From: Agrobacterium vitis | Lineage (GTDB): Bacteria > Pseudomonadota > Alphaproteobacteria > Rhizobiales > Rhizobiaceae | Length of the DNA: 64,000 bases | Direction: 5' to 3' | NCBI RefSeq assembly: GCF_014926405.1 | Contig: NZ_JACXXJ020000005.1 | Location: 1,431,001 to 1,495,000 of the forward strand | Shown here: in pieces, positions 1-9,952 of the stretch | Numbering within the stretch: position 1 is the stretch's first letter | How the letters are laid out: every line of letters begins with the position of its first letter | Made by a program: the position numbers and the translations under genes | Notes under the pieces: generated by a model | The model's database searches: none | The model's input: the letters and a program-made list of their open reading frames with translations, nothing else | Told to the model about the DNA's origin: nothing

Positions 1-1415
<1,415 letters not shown>

Positions 1416-1441
1416 TCATGCCGACGACAATACACACAAAG

Positions 1442-1471
1442 AAAAACCGGCGGACTGTTTAAGCCCGCCGG
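1442..1471 (-). terminator. Rho-independent terminator after secG
   Basis: On the minus strand a 7-bp perfect stem (CCGGCGG at 1465-1471 pairing with 1447-1453) is followed by a run of five T at 1442-1446. It lies 22 nt past the secG stop and before the pyrG start. Confidence 0.7.
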
Positions 1472-1492
1472 AGCGAAGACGAACGAGACCGA

Positions 1493-1879
1493 TCAGTTGC
1501 CGGTCGGAACAGCGCCGGGCTGGGCCGGTGCGGGCGTTGTCGCAGCGCCATTAGCAGGAGCCGGAGCGGTCGCCGGTGCGCCAGGCAGCTGGTCAAGAAT
1601 ATTGCCGGATGGTGCCTGCTGGCCAGCCGGAATACGATTGAGAATATCGGTCGGCTTTGCCTCGAAACGCGAGAGAATGCCAAGTCCGAGCGAGGTGATG
1701 AAAAACAGCGTCGCCAGGATAGCCGTTGTCCGGGTCAGGGCATTGGCCGCGCCGCGTGCCGACATGAAGCCTGAGCCGCCGCCGATCCCAAGCCCGCCGC
1801 CTTCGGACCGCTGGATCAGCACGACGCCGACAAGCGAAATCACGATTATGAGGTGAATGACGATCAGTACGGTCTGCAT
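1493..1879 (-). CDS. secG: Preprotein translocase subunit SecG
   Basis: SecG is the small membrane partner of SecYE and aids SecA-driven protein export. The 128-residue product has an N-terminal membrane helix (MQTVLIVIHLIIVISLVGVV), the conserved cytoplasmic loop LIQRSEGGGLG rich in Gly, a second helix around residues 50-75, and an Ala/Pro-rich C-terminal tail of about 40 residues, typical of alphaproteobacterial SecG. An in-frame ATG 30 nt upstream exists, but the family N terminus MQTV supports the start used here. It follows tpiA on the same strand with a hairpin in between, and pyrG follows, an order usual in Rhizobiales. Confidence 0.93.
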   Translation of the reverse strand: MQTVLIVIHLIIVISLVGVVLIQRSEGGGLGIGGGSGFMSARGAANALTRTTAILATLFFITSLGLGILSRFEAKPTDILNRIPAGQQAPSGNILDQLPGAPATAPAPANGAATTPAPAQPGAVPTGN

Positions 1880-1923
1880 GGACGATCCATCCTGCCCACG
1901 TAGGGCCAAGTCAAAACAACATT

Positions 1924-1951
1924 CGGCGGCTCTCTACACGAGGAGCCGCCG
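1924..1951 (-). terminator. Hairpin terminator between tpiA and secG
   Basis: A 9-bp perfect stem (1924-1932 with 1943-1951, arm CGGCGGCTC) closes a 10-nt loop. On the minus strand it is followed by an interrupted T-rich stretch, so it may be a terminator for tpiA or only partly efficient. Confidence 0.55.
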
Positions 1952-1976
1952 CAAAGAAAGCCCTTTTCAACAAAGA

Positions 1977-2747
1977 TCAGGCTGTCAAATCCGAATAGAC
2001 ACCGTATATGGCAAGGAAATCAGCGGCTTTCAAGCTTGCGCCACCAATCAGCGCACCATCCACATTGGCGACGCCCATCAGTTCCCTGGCATTCGACGGC
2101 TTGACGGAGCCGCCATAAAGGATTCGCATTTTAGCCCCCTCATTGCCCAGCCGGCGTGTCAGCTCGGCCCGCATGAAAGCGTGGGCCTCGGTCACGTCTG
2201 CGACAGTCGGCGTCACGCCGGTGCCGATCGCCCAGACGGGCTCATAGGCAATGACCGTATCTTCGGCGAGCGCTTCGTCCGGCACGGAACCGGAGAGCTG
2301 ACGCTTGAGAATATCCAGCGTCTGCCCTGCTTTGCGCTGATCGGCTGTCTCGCCGATGCAGATGATGGCCGTCAGTCCCGCCGCATGGGCCGCAACCGCT
2401 TTGGCGCGCACCAGATGGTCGGTTTCCGCGTGATCGGTACGGCGTTCGGAATGACCGACAATCACATGGGTTCCGAAGCAATCGGCGACCATTTCCGCCG
2501 AAATATCGCCGGTATGGGCGCCAGATGCATTTTGATGGCAATCCTGCGCGCCGATCAGCAGCGGGCTGTCGTCGCAGAGCGCGGTTGCCACGTAAAGCAG
2601 GGTGGCCGGCGGGCAAATCAGACTGTCCACGGTCTCGCTGAGCGGCCCTTTCACGCCTTCGGCCATCGCCTTGATCTGATCCAGCGCGTCGCGGGTTCCG
2701 TTCATCTTCCAATTGCCCGCAACAAGCGGACGTACATCTGGTGTCAT
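1977..2747 (-). CDS. tpiA: Triose-phosphate isomerase
   Basis: This enzyme interconverts dihydroxyacetone phosphate and glyceraldehyde-3-phosphate in glycolysis and gluconeogenesis. The 256-residue protein has full family length and every expected motif of the TIM barrel: AGNWKMN with Lys14, VIVGHSERR with His99, [11 protein letters not shown] with the catalytic Glu169, and the phosphate-binding YGGSVKP and GALIGGASL near the C terminus. An ATG five codons upstream is in frame, but the chosen start gives the usual [12 protein letters not shown] beginning. It leads the tpiA-secG pair. Rhizobia often carry a second tpiA paralogue elsewhere, and this copy is the housekeeping type by context. Confidence 0.97.
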   Translation of the reverse strand: MTPDVRPLVAGNWKMNGTRDALDQIKAMAEGVKGPLSETVDSLICPPATLLYVATALCDDSPLLIGAQDCHQNASGAHTGDISAEMVADCFGTHVIVGHSERRTDHAETDHLVRAKAVAAHAAGLTAIICIGETADQRKAGQTLDILKRQLSGSVPDEALAEDTVIAYEPVWAIGTGVTPTVADVTEAHAFMRAELTRRLGNEGAKMRILYGGSVKPSNARELMGVANVDGALIGGASLKAADFLAIYGVYSDLTA

Positions 2748-3107
2748 ATTGATCCAACCCACCCTTATTCCATGTTCCTGTTCAGCTGGAGGTCGCTTTT
2801 TTGCGCCTCAACCGACACCCGGGAAACCATAAACAATACTCTTCCACATCTAGACACCCTATAAAAGGACGTGGCGGCAAAAAAGGCAAGTTGCAATGCA
2901 GCATGCCGTTAATTCATGCAGAGTACACTTTAACCCTGTAATTATAGGGGTAACTACAGAAAGAGATTCGGGGCCGCTGGCGGATCGGAATCGGTATTGG
3001 CAAGACTTTTAAATTGTTCCGATGTTTCTCGATAACGGCGCTTCTCCAAAGCACCGATTCGGCGTATGCGGAAAGCTTGTTTCCCCTTAGTCAACCGGAG
3101 AGCCGCA
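2748..3107. other. Divergent intergenic region tpiA / GGDEF gene
   Basis: This 360-bp gap holds the promoters of the two divergent genes. The centre (about 2820-2960) is clearly AT-richer than the flanks. I see no open frame with coding character and no strong hairpin. A CTGTA...TACAG partial dyad at 2936-2959 is too weak to call. Confidence 0.5.
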
Positions 3108-4304
3108 ATGGCCACCGTATCTCTTGAAGCTATCGACCGGCAAATCGCCCGAGGCTTCAAGGCGTTGCGGTTCAGCCCCGCCGTAGAAGCGGAATTTCTT
3201 CAGGAATATGTCGCCAATCGAGTCAAGCTGACACCATTCTGGGCGGTAATCGGCACACTTATTTACGACGCCGTTTTCATCGGCGACGCGACGATGATGG
3301 CCGATGTGTTCGACAAACTGCTGATCGTACGCTTCGGAATATTCACGCCTTTCGCAATTATCAGCGTGCTTGCCGTCAGGCGCTGGCGCACGGCCCTTAA
3401 TTACGAACTTCTGTCGCTGGGAATAGGCACGCTCAGTATTCTCCTGCCGATGTCGGTCACAATCTACAGCCAAAGCCCATACATGTTCGTCTATCAGAAC
3501 GGCAATGTGGCTGCTTTCCTGTTTTTCGTCATTGCGCTGCGGCCACGGTTTCATATCGTGGTGATTGGCCTGACGCTGATGTGCGGCGTGCTGTTGAAAA
3601 CCGCAAAACTGAACGGCTCATTCGACGATATCACTTATAGCGGGTTGGTCAGTTTCTACATCACGATCGCGATTTTCCTGGCGCTAGGTGCCTATTTTCT
3701 CGAACACACTGATCGAATGAATTTTCTCAACAGGCTGCGTGCTGGCCTACTGCAAAAGCAGTTGGAGCATAACGCCGCCCGTGATGAGCTGAGCGGCCTG
3801 CTGAACCGTCGCTCGCTGGTACAGGTCGCGACCGACTTGTGGAAAGGCAGATCACCGGCAACACATGTTTGCGCCATCATGCTCGATATCGATGATTTCA
3901 AACTTTACAACGATGTCCACGGCCATCTGGAAGGGGATGAGTGTCTGCGCACCGTCAGCCAATGCATTCGCGACAATGCCGGTGAGAAAGGCTTCGCCTT
4001 CCGCTACGGCGGCGAGGAAATGCTCGTTTTGCTACCGAATGCGGATGTCGATGCCGCCTGTGCAATAGCAGAAGCCATCCGCCGGGCAATCGAGTGCATG
4101 AACATCCCGCACTTGGGCAAAGGCAGGGGCCAGGTGACAACGGCCAGTCTGGGCGTAGCGGAGGGCCCTACGGCAACGGTTTCGTTGGAAGACCTGCTGA
4201 ACCGCGCCGACGCGGCCCTTTACGAGGCAAAGCGCAGCGGGCGCAACCGCGTTTGCGTGAGCGGGTCAAAACAGCTCGATCTGGAATTTGCCAGGGAAAA
4301 TTAA
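3108..4304 (+). CDS. Membrane-bound GGDEF diguanylate cyclase
   Basis: This protein probably makes cyclic di-GMP at the inner membrane. Its 398 residues have an N-terminal region (about 40-205) with roughly six hydrophobic segments and then a GGDEF domain. The DELSGLLNRR motif that opens the domain is at about 226-235, the metal-binding LDIDDFKLYND is near 269-279, and the active-site loop is RYGGEEM (GGEEM at 301-305). The last position is Met instead of Phe, and the residues where the inhibitory RxxD I-site would be read GEKG, so product inhibition is probably absent. The start is set by GGAG 5 nt before the ATG; another ATG 42 nt upstream lacks a Shine-Dalgarno site. It is monocistronic and convergent with the next gene. 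Confidence 0.9.
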   Translation: MATVSLEAIDRQIARGFKALRFSPAVEAEFLQEYVANRVKLTPFWAVIGTLIYDAVFIGDATMMADVFDKLLIVRFGIFTPFAIISVLAVRRWRTALNYELLSLGIGTLSILLPMSVTIYSQSPYMFVYQNGNVAAFLFFVIALRPRFHIVVIGLTLMCGVLLKTAKLNGSFDDITYSGLVSFYITIAIFLALGAYFLEHTDRMNFLNRLRAGLLQKQLEHNAARDELSGLLNRRSLVQVATDLWKGRSPATHVCAIMLDIDDFKLYNDVHGHLEGDECLRTVSQCIRDNAGEKGFAFRYGGEEMLVLLPNADVDAACAIAEAIRRAIECMNIPHLGKGRGQVTTASLGVAEGPTATVSLEDLLNRADAALYEAKRSGRNRVCVSGSKQLDLEFAREN

Positions 4305-4344
4305 AACCCTGCCTTCTCCAAATGACAGACCAAAACAGCAGATT

Positions 4345-5238
4345 CTAGCGAATTAGCCAGTTGAGCACGGCGCGCCAGTCGGTCATGCGCACCGGCGTGC
4401 CGTGAGAACCGGTCAGAAACAACGTGAAACGGGTTGGATAGCCGGTCCGATGCAGGCGCTCGTACAACGCAATCTGGTCGCCAGCGGCATAGACACTATC
4501 GCGGCTGCCGTGCGTGAACCACATCGGTAGCTTATGTTTGAAAGCCGCACTGGCGGTAAAATCCGGATCGCTGGCCCCGCCCAGAATGGCCATGCCTGAC
4601 AGTTTCGCAACGATTCGTTCGTCACGGGTCAGGCCCCAACAGATGAAACTGCCCATGGACGCGCAGGACAACACCACTGGACGGCCGCCGGAATGGGCCG
4701 AGGCATAATCGATCAGGGCGGCAATCTGCGTTACCCCCGATTGGTCGAAAGAGCGCACGGAAGGTGAGTAATAGGTGCCGCCATTGTCATTGGCGAGATT
4801 TTTCAGCCGGTTGAAATTGCCGCCGAATTTGTAGTCATCGGCCCCAAGGCGGCGGTCCCCGCCCCGGCCATGAATGAAAATCACCGTGAAGGCCGCACCA
4901 TCAGCAGGTCCGGTCCTCGTCACATCCAACTTGCCGGCATCACCGAGATCCAGCGTCTCGTCCTTTTGCTGGTGACGTACACCAAGCGAGACGTAGGCGG
5001 ATTTGACCCGGCGCTCGGGAATTTCGTCGCGGCCATTGATGTCGCGCATTTCCTGATAGTCGATGGTCTGGAAATCGCCCTTGTCGCGGCTTTCCAACAC
5101 GGTCTGGCCGGAAAACAGCTCGTCCTTGAAAGGTTTGAGGCTAACGGCAGGCGCACTCGTTGCAGGCAAAGAGCTGGCAACCGAGCAGAGAGCGGCCAGA
5201 ACCACGGGGGCGAACAAATGAACTGTGGACATCCGCAT
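4345..5238 (-). CDS. Secreted alpha/beta hydrolase
   Basis: The 297-residue product has a signal peptide (hydrophobic residues 8-24, cleavage probably after the TSA region) and an alpha/beta-hydrolase fold. Visible elements are the oxyanion motif HGRGG (123-127), the nucleophile elbow CASMG with Ser194, an acid in HGSRD (Asp247) and the catalytic His279 in GSHG. The elbow begins with Cys where Gly is normal in GxSxG. This suggests an exported esterase or lipase-like enzyme; the substrate is unknown. The start has AAGGAG 11 nt upstream. The divergent partner is parE, 302 bp away. Confidence 0.8.
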   Translation of the reverse strand: MRMSTVHLFAPVVLAALCSVASSLPATSAPAVSLKPFKDELFSGQTVLESRDKGDFQTIDYQEMRDINGRDEIPERRVKSAYVSLGVRHQQKDETLDLGDAGKLDVTRTGPADGAAFTVIFIHGRGGDRRLGADDYKFGGNFNRLKNLANDNGGTYYSPSVRSFDQSGVTQIAALIDYASAHSGGRPVVLSCASMGSFICWGLTRDERIVAKLSGMAILGGASDPDFTASAAFKHKLPMWFTHGSRDSVYAAGDQIALYERLHRTGYPTRFTLFLTGSHGTPVRMTDWRAVLNWLIR

Positions 5239-5540
5239 CGGGATCAGGTCTCCTTAACGGCGCAGCCTTGCCACGCCGTCACGAGAAACGCAAAAGTTTT
5301 CCTTGAAAATAGGCTGAATGGACATGGTTTGACCAAGTGAGACATAATTCTCCCGCTTCCTTGCCGCAACAGGCAACAAAGGGAATGGGCGCGCATGGAC
5401 ACAATCGGTTGATTGTTGCTGAGAATATGCGCTAATCAGGAACAAACCGGAAACTGCGCCGAAAGCGCCAGGGACGGACGAGCGTAGGCCTAATAGCAAG
5501 ACAGAATTCTTCACGGCGCTCCGCTGAAGACCACAAGCAA
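5239..5540. other. Divergent intergenic region hydrolase / parE
   Basis: About 300 bp with no supported gene. A minus-strand frame of 86 codons at 5254-5514 has no Shine-Dalgarno site and no recognisable domain. It presumably carries the two divergent promoters, but I cannot place them with confidence. Confidence 0.4.
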
Positions 5541-7664
5541 ATGACAGACAAGATCATGGACGATAACAACGACCTTTTCGCCGCCCTGCCGTCAACGCCT
5601 GCCAAGGCTGCGAAGACGCAGAAAGGTGCTGCCGATGTGACGGCTGCTGGTAGGGCGCCTGTTACTGCCGCCCAACCGGAAACCCCGGCCAAGGCAGTGG
5701 CTTTCGGCTCAGCCACGCCCGCCTCCACCGGCAATCCCGACGATTATGGGGCGTCCTCCATCCGTGTTCTGGAAGGGCTGGAGCCGGTGCGGATGCGTCC
5801 CGGCATGTATATCGGCGGCACGGACGAAAAAGCGTTGCACCATCTATTTGCCGAGGTGATCGACAATTCGATGGACGAGGCGGTGGCTGGCCATGCCAAT
5901 TTCATCGATGTCCATCTGGATGCCGAAGGCTTCCTGACGGTTTCCGACAATGGTCGTGGTATTCCCGTCGAGTTGCATCCGCAGGTGCCGGGCAAATCCA
6001 CCCTTGAAGTGATCATGACCAAGCTGCATGCGGGCGGCAAATTCGATGGCAAGGCCTATGAGACTTCGGGTGGCTTGCACGGGGTCGGCGTATCCGTCGT
6101 CAATGCGCTGTCTGATCTGCTGGAAGTGGAAGTGGCCCGCAATCGCAAGCTCTATCGCCAGCGGTTTTCGCGCGGCGTGCCGCTGGGCGGGCTGGAAGAA
6201 TTGGGCGATGTCCATAATCGGCGTGGGACGCGGGTGCGCTTTCACCCCGATCCGCAGATATTCGGTGATCACGCGAAATTCGATCCGGGCCGGATTTTCC
6301 GCATGGCCCGCTCCAAGGCCTATCTGTTCGGCGGCGTGGAAATCCGCTGGTCCTGCGATCCGGCAATCCTGACCACCGGCGGCGATGTCCCGGATAAGGC
6401 GGTGTTTCACTTCCCCGGCGGGTTGAAGGATTATCTGGCCGCGACCCTGGGCAAGGAATTTACCGTCACCCGCGAAATCTTTGCCGGCAAGACCGAAAAG
6501 ACCGGCGGCCACGGCGCGATGGAATGGGCGATCACCTGGTATGGCGGCGATCCGCAGGTTCATTCCTATTGCAACACCATCCCGACGCCCGAAGGCGGCA
6601 CGCATGAGGCCGGGTTGCGCATTGCGCTGACCAAGGGCTTGAAGAATTATGCTGAACTGACCCAGAACAAGCGTGCCCAGCAGATCAGCACCGATGACGT
6701 GATGATTTCGGCAGTCGGCATGTTGTCGGTTTTCATCCGCGAACCGGAATTCGTCGGTCAGACCAAGGACAAGCTGGCGACGGTCGAGGCTCAGCGGCTG
6801 GTGGAAAACGCCCTGCGCGATCCTTTCGACCATTATCTGGCTGACAATCCGAATGAAGCCGCCAAGCTGCTGGACTGGGTGATCGAGCGGGCCGAGGAAC
6901 GGTTGCGGCGGCGCAAGGAAAAGGAAGTCAACCGCAAGACGGCGGTGCGCAAGCTGCGCCTGCCCGGCAAGCTGGCGGATTGCGCCCAGAACACCGCCGA
7001 GGGTGCGGAACTGTTCATCGTCGAGGGCGATTCGGCTGGCGGCTCGGCCAAGCAGGCCCGCAACCGCTCCAACCAGGCCATTCTGCCCTTGCGCGGCAAG
7101 ATCCTCAATGTCGGCAGCGCCAGCCGTGAAAAGCTGATGGCCAACCAGCAGATTGCCGACCTGATCCAGGCGCTCGGCTGTGGCACCCGCACCAAATATC
7201 GTGATGAAGACCTGCGCTATGAGCGTATCGTCATCATGACCGATGCCGATGTGGACGGCGCCCATATCGCTTCACTGCTGATCACCTTTTTCTATCAGGA
7301 AATGCCGGAACTGATCCGGGGCAATCATCTCTATCTCGCCGTGCCGCCGCTCTACGTGATCCGTCAGGGTGCAAAGACGGTCTATGCCCGCGACGACGCC
7401 CACCGTGCCGAACTGATGGAAACCACATTCAAAGGCAAGAAAGTCGAAATCGGCCGCTTCAAAGGTCTCGGCGAAATGATGCCAGCGCAGTTGAAGGAAA
7501 CCACCATGGACCCGGCCAAGCGGATGCTGCTGAAAGTCGAGATCGACGACGTCGATTTCGAAGGCACCCGTGATGCCGTGGATGCATTGATGGGGACTAA
7601 GCCGGAAGCCCGATTCCGGTTTATTCAGGAGCGGGCCGCCTTTGCGGAAAACTTGGATATTTGA
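5541..7664 (+). CDS. parE: DNA topoisomerase IV subunit B
   Basis: ParE is the ATPase subunit of topoisomerase IV, which decatenates daughter chromosomes with ParC. The 707-residue protein begins with an Ala/Pro-rich extension of about 65 residues. A GHKL ATPase domain follows (EVIDNSMDEA metal site near 110, GGLHGVGVSVVNAL lid near 180), then the transducer domain and a TOPRIM domain with EGDSAGGSAKQ and DADVDGAHI. Length, the KLRLPGKLADC linker and the absence of the long GyrB insert favour ParE over GyrB. A second ATG five codons downstream (MDDNN) is an equally possible start, because neither has a clear Shine-Dalgarno site. It converges with the GNAT gene. Confidence 0.94.
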   Translation: MTDKIMDDNNDLFAALPSTPAKAAKTQKGAADVTAAGRAPVTAAQPETPAKAVAFGSATPASTGNPDDYGASSIRVLEGLEPVRMRPGMYIGGTDEKALHHLFAEVIDNSMDEAVAGHANFIDVHLDAEGFLTVSDNGRGIPVELHPQVPGKSTLEVIMTKLHAGGKFDGKAYETSGGLHGVGVSVVNALSDLLEVEVARNRKLYRQRFSRGVPLGGLEELGDVHNRRGTRVRFHPDPQIFGDHAKFDPGRIFRMARSKAYLFGGVEIRWSCDPAILTTGGDVPDKAVFHFPGGLKDYLAATLGKEFTVTREIFAGKTEKTGGHGAMEWAITWYGGDPQVHSYCNTIPTPEGGTHEAGLRIALTKGLKNYAELTQNKRAQQISTDDVMISAVGMLSVFIREPEFVGQTKDKLATVEAQRLVENALRDPFDHYLADNPNEAAKLLDWVIERAEERLRRRKEKEVNRKTAVRKLRLPGKLADCAQNTAEGAELFIVEGDSAGGSAKQARNRSNQAILPLRGKILNVGSASREKLMANQQIADLIQALGCGTRTKYRDEDLRYERIVIMTDADVDGAHIASLLITFFYQEMPELIRGNHLYLAVPPLYVIRQGAKTVYARDDAHRAELMETTFKGKKVEIGRFKGLGEMMPAQLKETTMDPAKRMLLKVEIDDVDFEGTRDAVDALMGTKPEARFRFIQERAAFAENLDI

Positions 7665-7695
7665 ACCGTAACGAAGTGTTTTTTCGCTTAGCGAT

Positions 7696-8181
7696 TCAAA
7701 CGACTGGATTTTCCAGACGTTTTTCCATGAAAAGGCTGAGCGGATCGGGACGATATGAGCCGAAGGGAGGGATTTCCTGAAAACCGGCTTTTCGGTAAAG
7801 ACCGATCGCTTCCGGCTGGCTAATACCCGTCTCGAGGCGCAACGCTTCAAGGCCAAGCGTTTTTGCCTGGTCTTCCAATGCCGCCATCAGCTTCTTGCCG
7901 AGAGACAGGCCTCTTGATCGGGGATCGACAAACATCCGCTTGATCTCCGCCGTGCCATCTCCAGCCTCGACAATGGCGGCGCAGCCCACCACCTGCCCTT
8001 GATGGCGCGCCACGAAGAAATGGACATCAGGCTTTTCCAAGGATGAAACATCCAGAAGATGGTTGCTTTCCGCCGGATAGAGTGCAGCCATATAAGCATC
8101 GGAGAGATCCAGCAGCCGGATCACGTCGGGCTGGCGGGGCGGTTCAATGGTGATTGCCAAAAGAGGATTGTTCACGGACAT
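7696..8181 (-). CDS. GNAT family N-acetyltransferase
   Basis: The 161-residue protein has the GCN5-related fold. A beta strand ending VVGCAAIVE is followed by EIKRMFVDPRSRGLSLGKKL, the acetyl-CoA pyrophosphate-binding loop in its usual R-x-x-G-x-G/A-like form, then LRLETG and the C-terminal motif AIGLYRKAGF. The acceptor substrate cannot be read from sequence. It is divergent from the small gene at 8316 across an unusual palindrome at 8207-8243. Confidence 0.88.
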   Translation of the reverse strand: MSVNNPLLAITIEPPRQPDVIRLLDLSDAYMAALYPAESNHLLDVSSLEKPDVHFFVARHQGQVVGCAAIVEAGDGTAEIKRMFVDPRSRGLSLGKKLMAALEDQAKTLGLEALRLETGISQPEAIGLYRKAGFQEIPPFGSYRPDPLSLFMEKRLENPVV

Positions 8182-8206
8182 CTGTCGATCCTGAGAGGCA
8201 CCAAAC

Positions 8207-8243
8207 CGGACAAAAACGATTATATGTTATAATTTTTTGTCCG
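8207..8243. promoter_or_regulatory. Nested palindrome in divergent promoter region
   Basis: The outer arms CGGACAAAAA (8207-8216) and TTTTTGTCCG (8234-8243) are perfect complements. Inside them, ATTATA (8219-8224) and TATAAT (8228-8233) are also perfect complements around TGT. Only a CG bulge breaks a 16-bp stem. TATAAT reads as a -10 hexamer on both strands. It sits 25 bp from the GNAT start and 73 bp from the gene at 8316. It could be a shared operator or promoter, or a hairpin element. Confidence 0.6.
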
Positions 8244-8315
8244 AGGGCCGATTGGTCTTGGTTGCGCCAATCTTGTTGCGTTACTGATAACTTTACTGAC
8301 TGGAAGGACGAGCCG

Positions 8316-8714
8316 ATGCAAGCCTCACTCGTGATCATGACCATTCTGGGATGCAATGACAGCGTCAGCCAATGCCAGTATATCGCCACCGCCGAGCAGC
8401 GCTGGGTTTCGGTGGAATTGTGCAATCGCGATTCGGAAAATGTGCTGGGGCAATATTCCAATGTGAATTTCCCCAGCGTCGTTGCCTTTTGCCAGCAACA
8501 GACTGTGACACCTCCCCAGACGACCGTCACAGCGGTCCCAGCAACGCCAACCGATCCTGTGCCGGAAGCTGAAAAGCGGTCTCTGGCAGACCGTGCCATC
8601 AACAGTGTAAAACAGGTTCTGCCCGGCAAGGAGGATATCAAGATGGTGTTCACCACCCCGGTGCATGTGGTCACCGATACCTATGCCTGGGCCGCGAAAA
8701 AACTGACCAAATAA
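8316..8714 (+). CDS. Small conserved-looking hypothetical protein
   Basis: The 132-residue product is not one I can assign to a named family. It starts with a short hydrophobic stretch (residues 1-11) and four cysteines within the first 62 residues (in GCNDSVSQC, LCNRD and FCQQ), followed by a Pro/Thr/Val-rich linker (about 64-88) and a basic C terminus with VKQVLPGKEDIK. The start is well supported: GGAAGGACG lies just upstream of the ATG. The Cys pattern fits an envelope or metal-binding protein, but this is inference. The gene ends 27 bp before the convergent DUF2336 gene. Confidence 0.65.
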   Translation: MQASLVIMTILGCNDSVSQCQYIATAEQRWVSVELCNRDSENVLGQYSNVNFPSVVAFCQQQTVTPPQTTVTAVPATPTDPVPEAEKRSLADRAINSVKQVLPGKEDIKMVFTTPVHVVTDTYAWAAKKLTK

Positions 8715-8741
8715 CCCGAAACGACCTCATCCCGGAAGAAA

Positions 8742-9890
8742 TCAGGCGGCATCGACCACAAGATGCGCGGCATATTGGCGGGCCTGTCGACGCTCGTCCT
8801 GATGAAGCATGGTTTCCACCAGATCCAGCAATTGCCGCGCCGCCTCGCTAGATGCCAGCTTGCTGCCCTTGGCGAGAAGCGGCTGGCAAATGCTGCCGAT
8901 TTCACCATGGGTCGCCGTCTGCACGGCATTGCGCCAAAGCAGCACAGCCTCAACGAACAGCGGCGCGATTGTGTGCTCAAGACCGGCGGACAGAAGCAGC
9001 GCCCGCACAGCATGCATGCGGCCCGTAGCCAGAATCGAGCGAACCCGGCGCTCCTGTAAGCCACTCAGCGATTCGATGGCGCTGGCAAAGAAATCGACCT
9101 TGCCCCGGCATAGCAGTTCGATCAGCAAGGCGGGCGTCAATTGGCCATTGACGCGCATCTGCTCGACAAGATCAGGAATTTCATCGAAGCTGACCTCACC
9201 GGCAATCACCGCGGCTGCGCTGACGCCAATTTCGCGGTTCAGCCGTGTGAGTTTGCTTTCTCCAAGGGAAAACCGCAGCAGGCCGGAGGCAGCAAGCGCC
9301 TGACTGGCCTGTGAAACCAGCAGGTGCCTCGCCCGGCTCGGCAAGTCCAGGCGCTCCAGCAATACGCCCCTCACCGCCTCATGCGCGCCGTGGCGCTCGG
9401 CCAGTCGCAGCAGACTGAAAGGCGAAATAGCGGCAGTGGGGCTATCGAGCAGCACCAGGCATTCCGGCACGTCGCCAATCTCGCTGAGGGCGGCGGCAAC
9501 GGCAGAGGAAAGCTGGGGACGCGCCGCAATGAAGGCGCGTGTCATACCGCTGCCTCGACCAGCCAGATCGACCAGGTCACGGTCTTGCAGCACGGGCGAG
9601 CAGAGAATGACCCGCGAGGCGATCTCCGGCTGGTCTTCACATAGGGACACCAGGATAGCGCGAGGCGCTTCAGCCGAACAGGCCAGAGCCTCAGCCAGTG
9701 CCAGCCGCACTTTGGGTGAGGGATCGTCCAGAAGATAGGTCATGGCGACATAGGTGGAGCGCCGATCGTCTTCGCTCATTGGCGAATAGATATAGGCCCG
9801 GCCCAGCGCATTGGCGGCCTTTGCCCGGTCGCACGCCTTTGCGGTTTCTGACCAGCGAAAGAAAGCCTTTACAAGCACTGACAACCCCAA
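8742..9890 (-). CDS. DUF2336 helical-repeat protein
   Basis: This 382-residue protein matches the alphaproteobacterial DUF2336 family as I remember it: an N-terminal array of HEAT-like helices (ALGRAYIYSPMSEDDRRS, LLDDPSPKVRLALAEALA) and a C-terminal helical half. It has no signal peptide. No enzymatic motif is visible, and the fold suggests a scaffold or partner-binding role. Some family members have been linked to general stress or polar organisation, but no function can be inferred here. It is divergent from the CitE-like gene, with 62 bp between the starts. Confidence 0.75.
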   Translation of the reverse strand: MGLSVLVKAFFRWSETAKACDRAKAANALGRAYIYSPMSEDDRRSTYVAMTYLLDDPSPKVRLALAEALACSAEAPRAILVSLCEDQPEIASRVILCSPVLQDRDLVDLAGRGSGMTRAFIAARPQLSSAVAAALSEIGDVPECLVLLDSPTAAISPFSLLRLAERHGAHEAVRGVLLERLDLPSRARHLLVSQASQALAASGLLRFSLGESKLTRLNREIGVSAAAVIAGEVSFDEIPDLVEQMRVNGQLTPALLIELLCRGKVDFFASAIESLSGLQERRVRSILATGRMHAVRALLLSAGLEHTIAPLFVEAVLLWRNAVQTATHGEIGSICQPLLAKGSKLASSEAARQLLDLVETMLHQDERRQARQYAAHLVVDAA

Positions 9891-9952
9891 TCAAAACAAA
9901 ACCCGACCCATTGCCATTATGGTATGCGAGAAAAGTTTAAGATTGGTTCACC

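Noticed and set aside
2936..2959. CTGTA...TACAG dyad before the GGDEF gene
   Set aside because: The arms are only 5 bp with a long unpaired centre; expected by chance.
5254..5514. Minus-strand open frame of 86 codons before parE
   Set aside because: No ribosome site, no recognisable domain, and it fills the promoter region of two divergent genes.
5844..7265. Long minus-strand frame of 473 codons opposite parE
   Set aside because: It is a shadow of a high-GC gene: no domain is recognised, and the plus strand encodes intact topoisomerase motifs.
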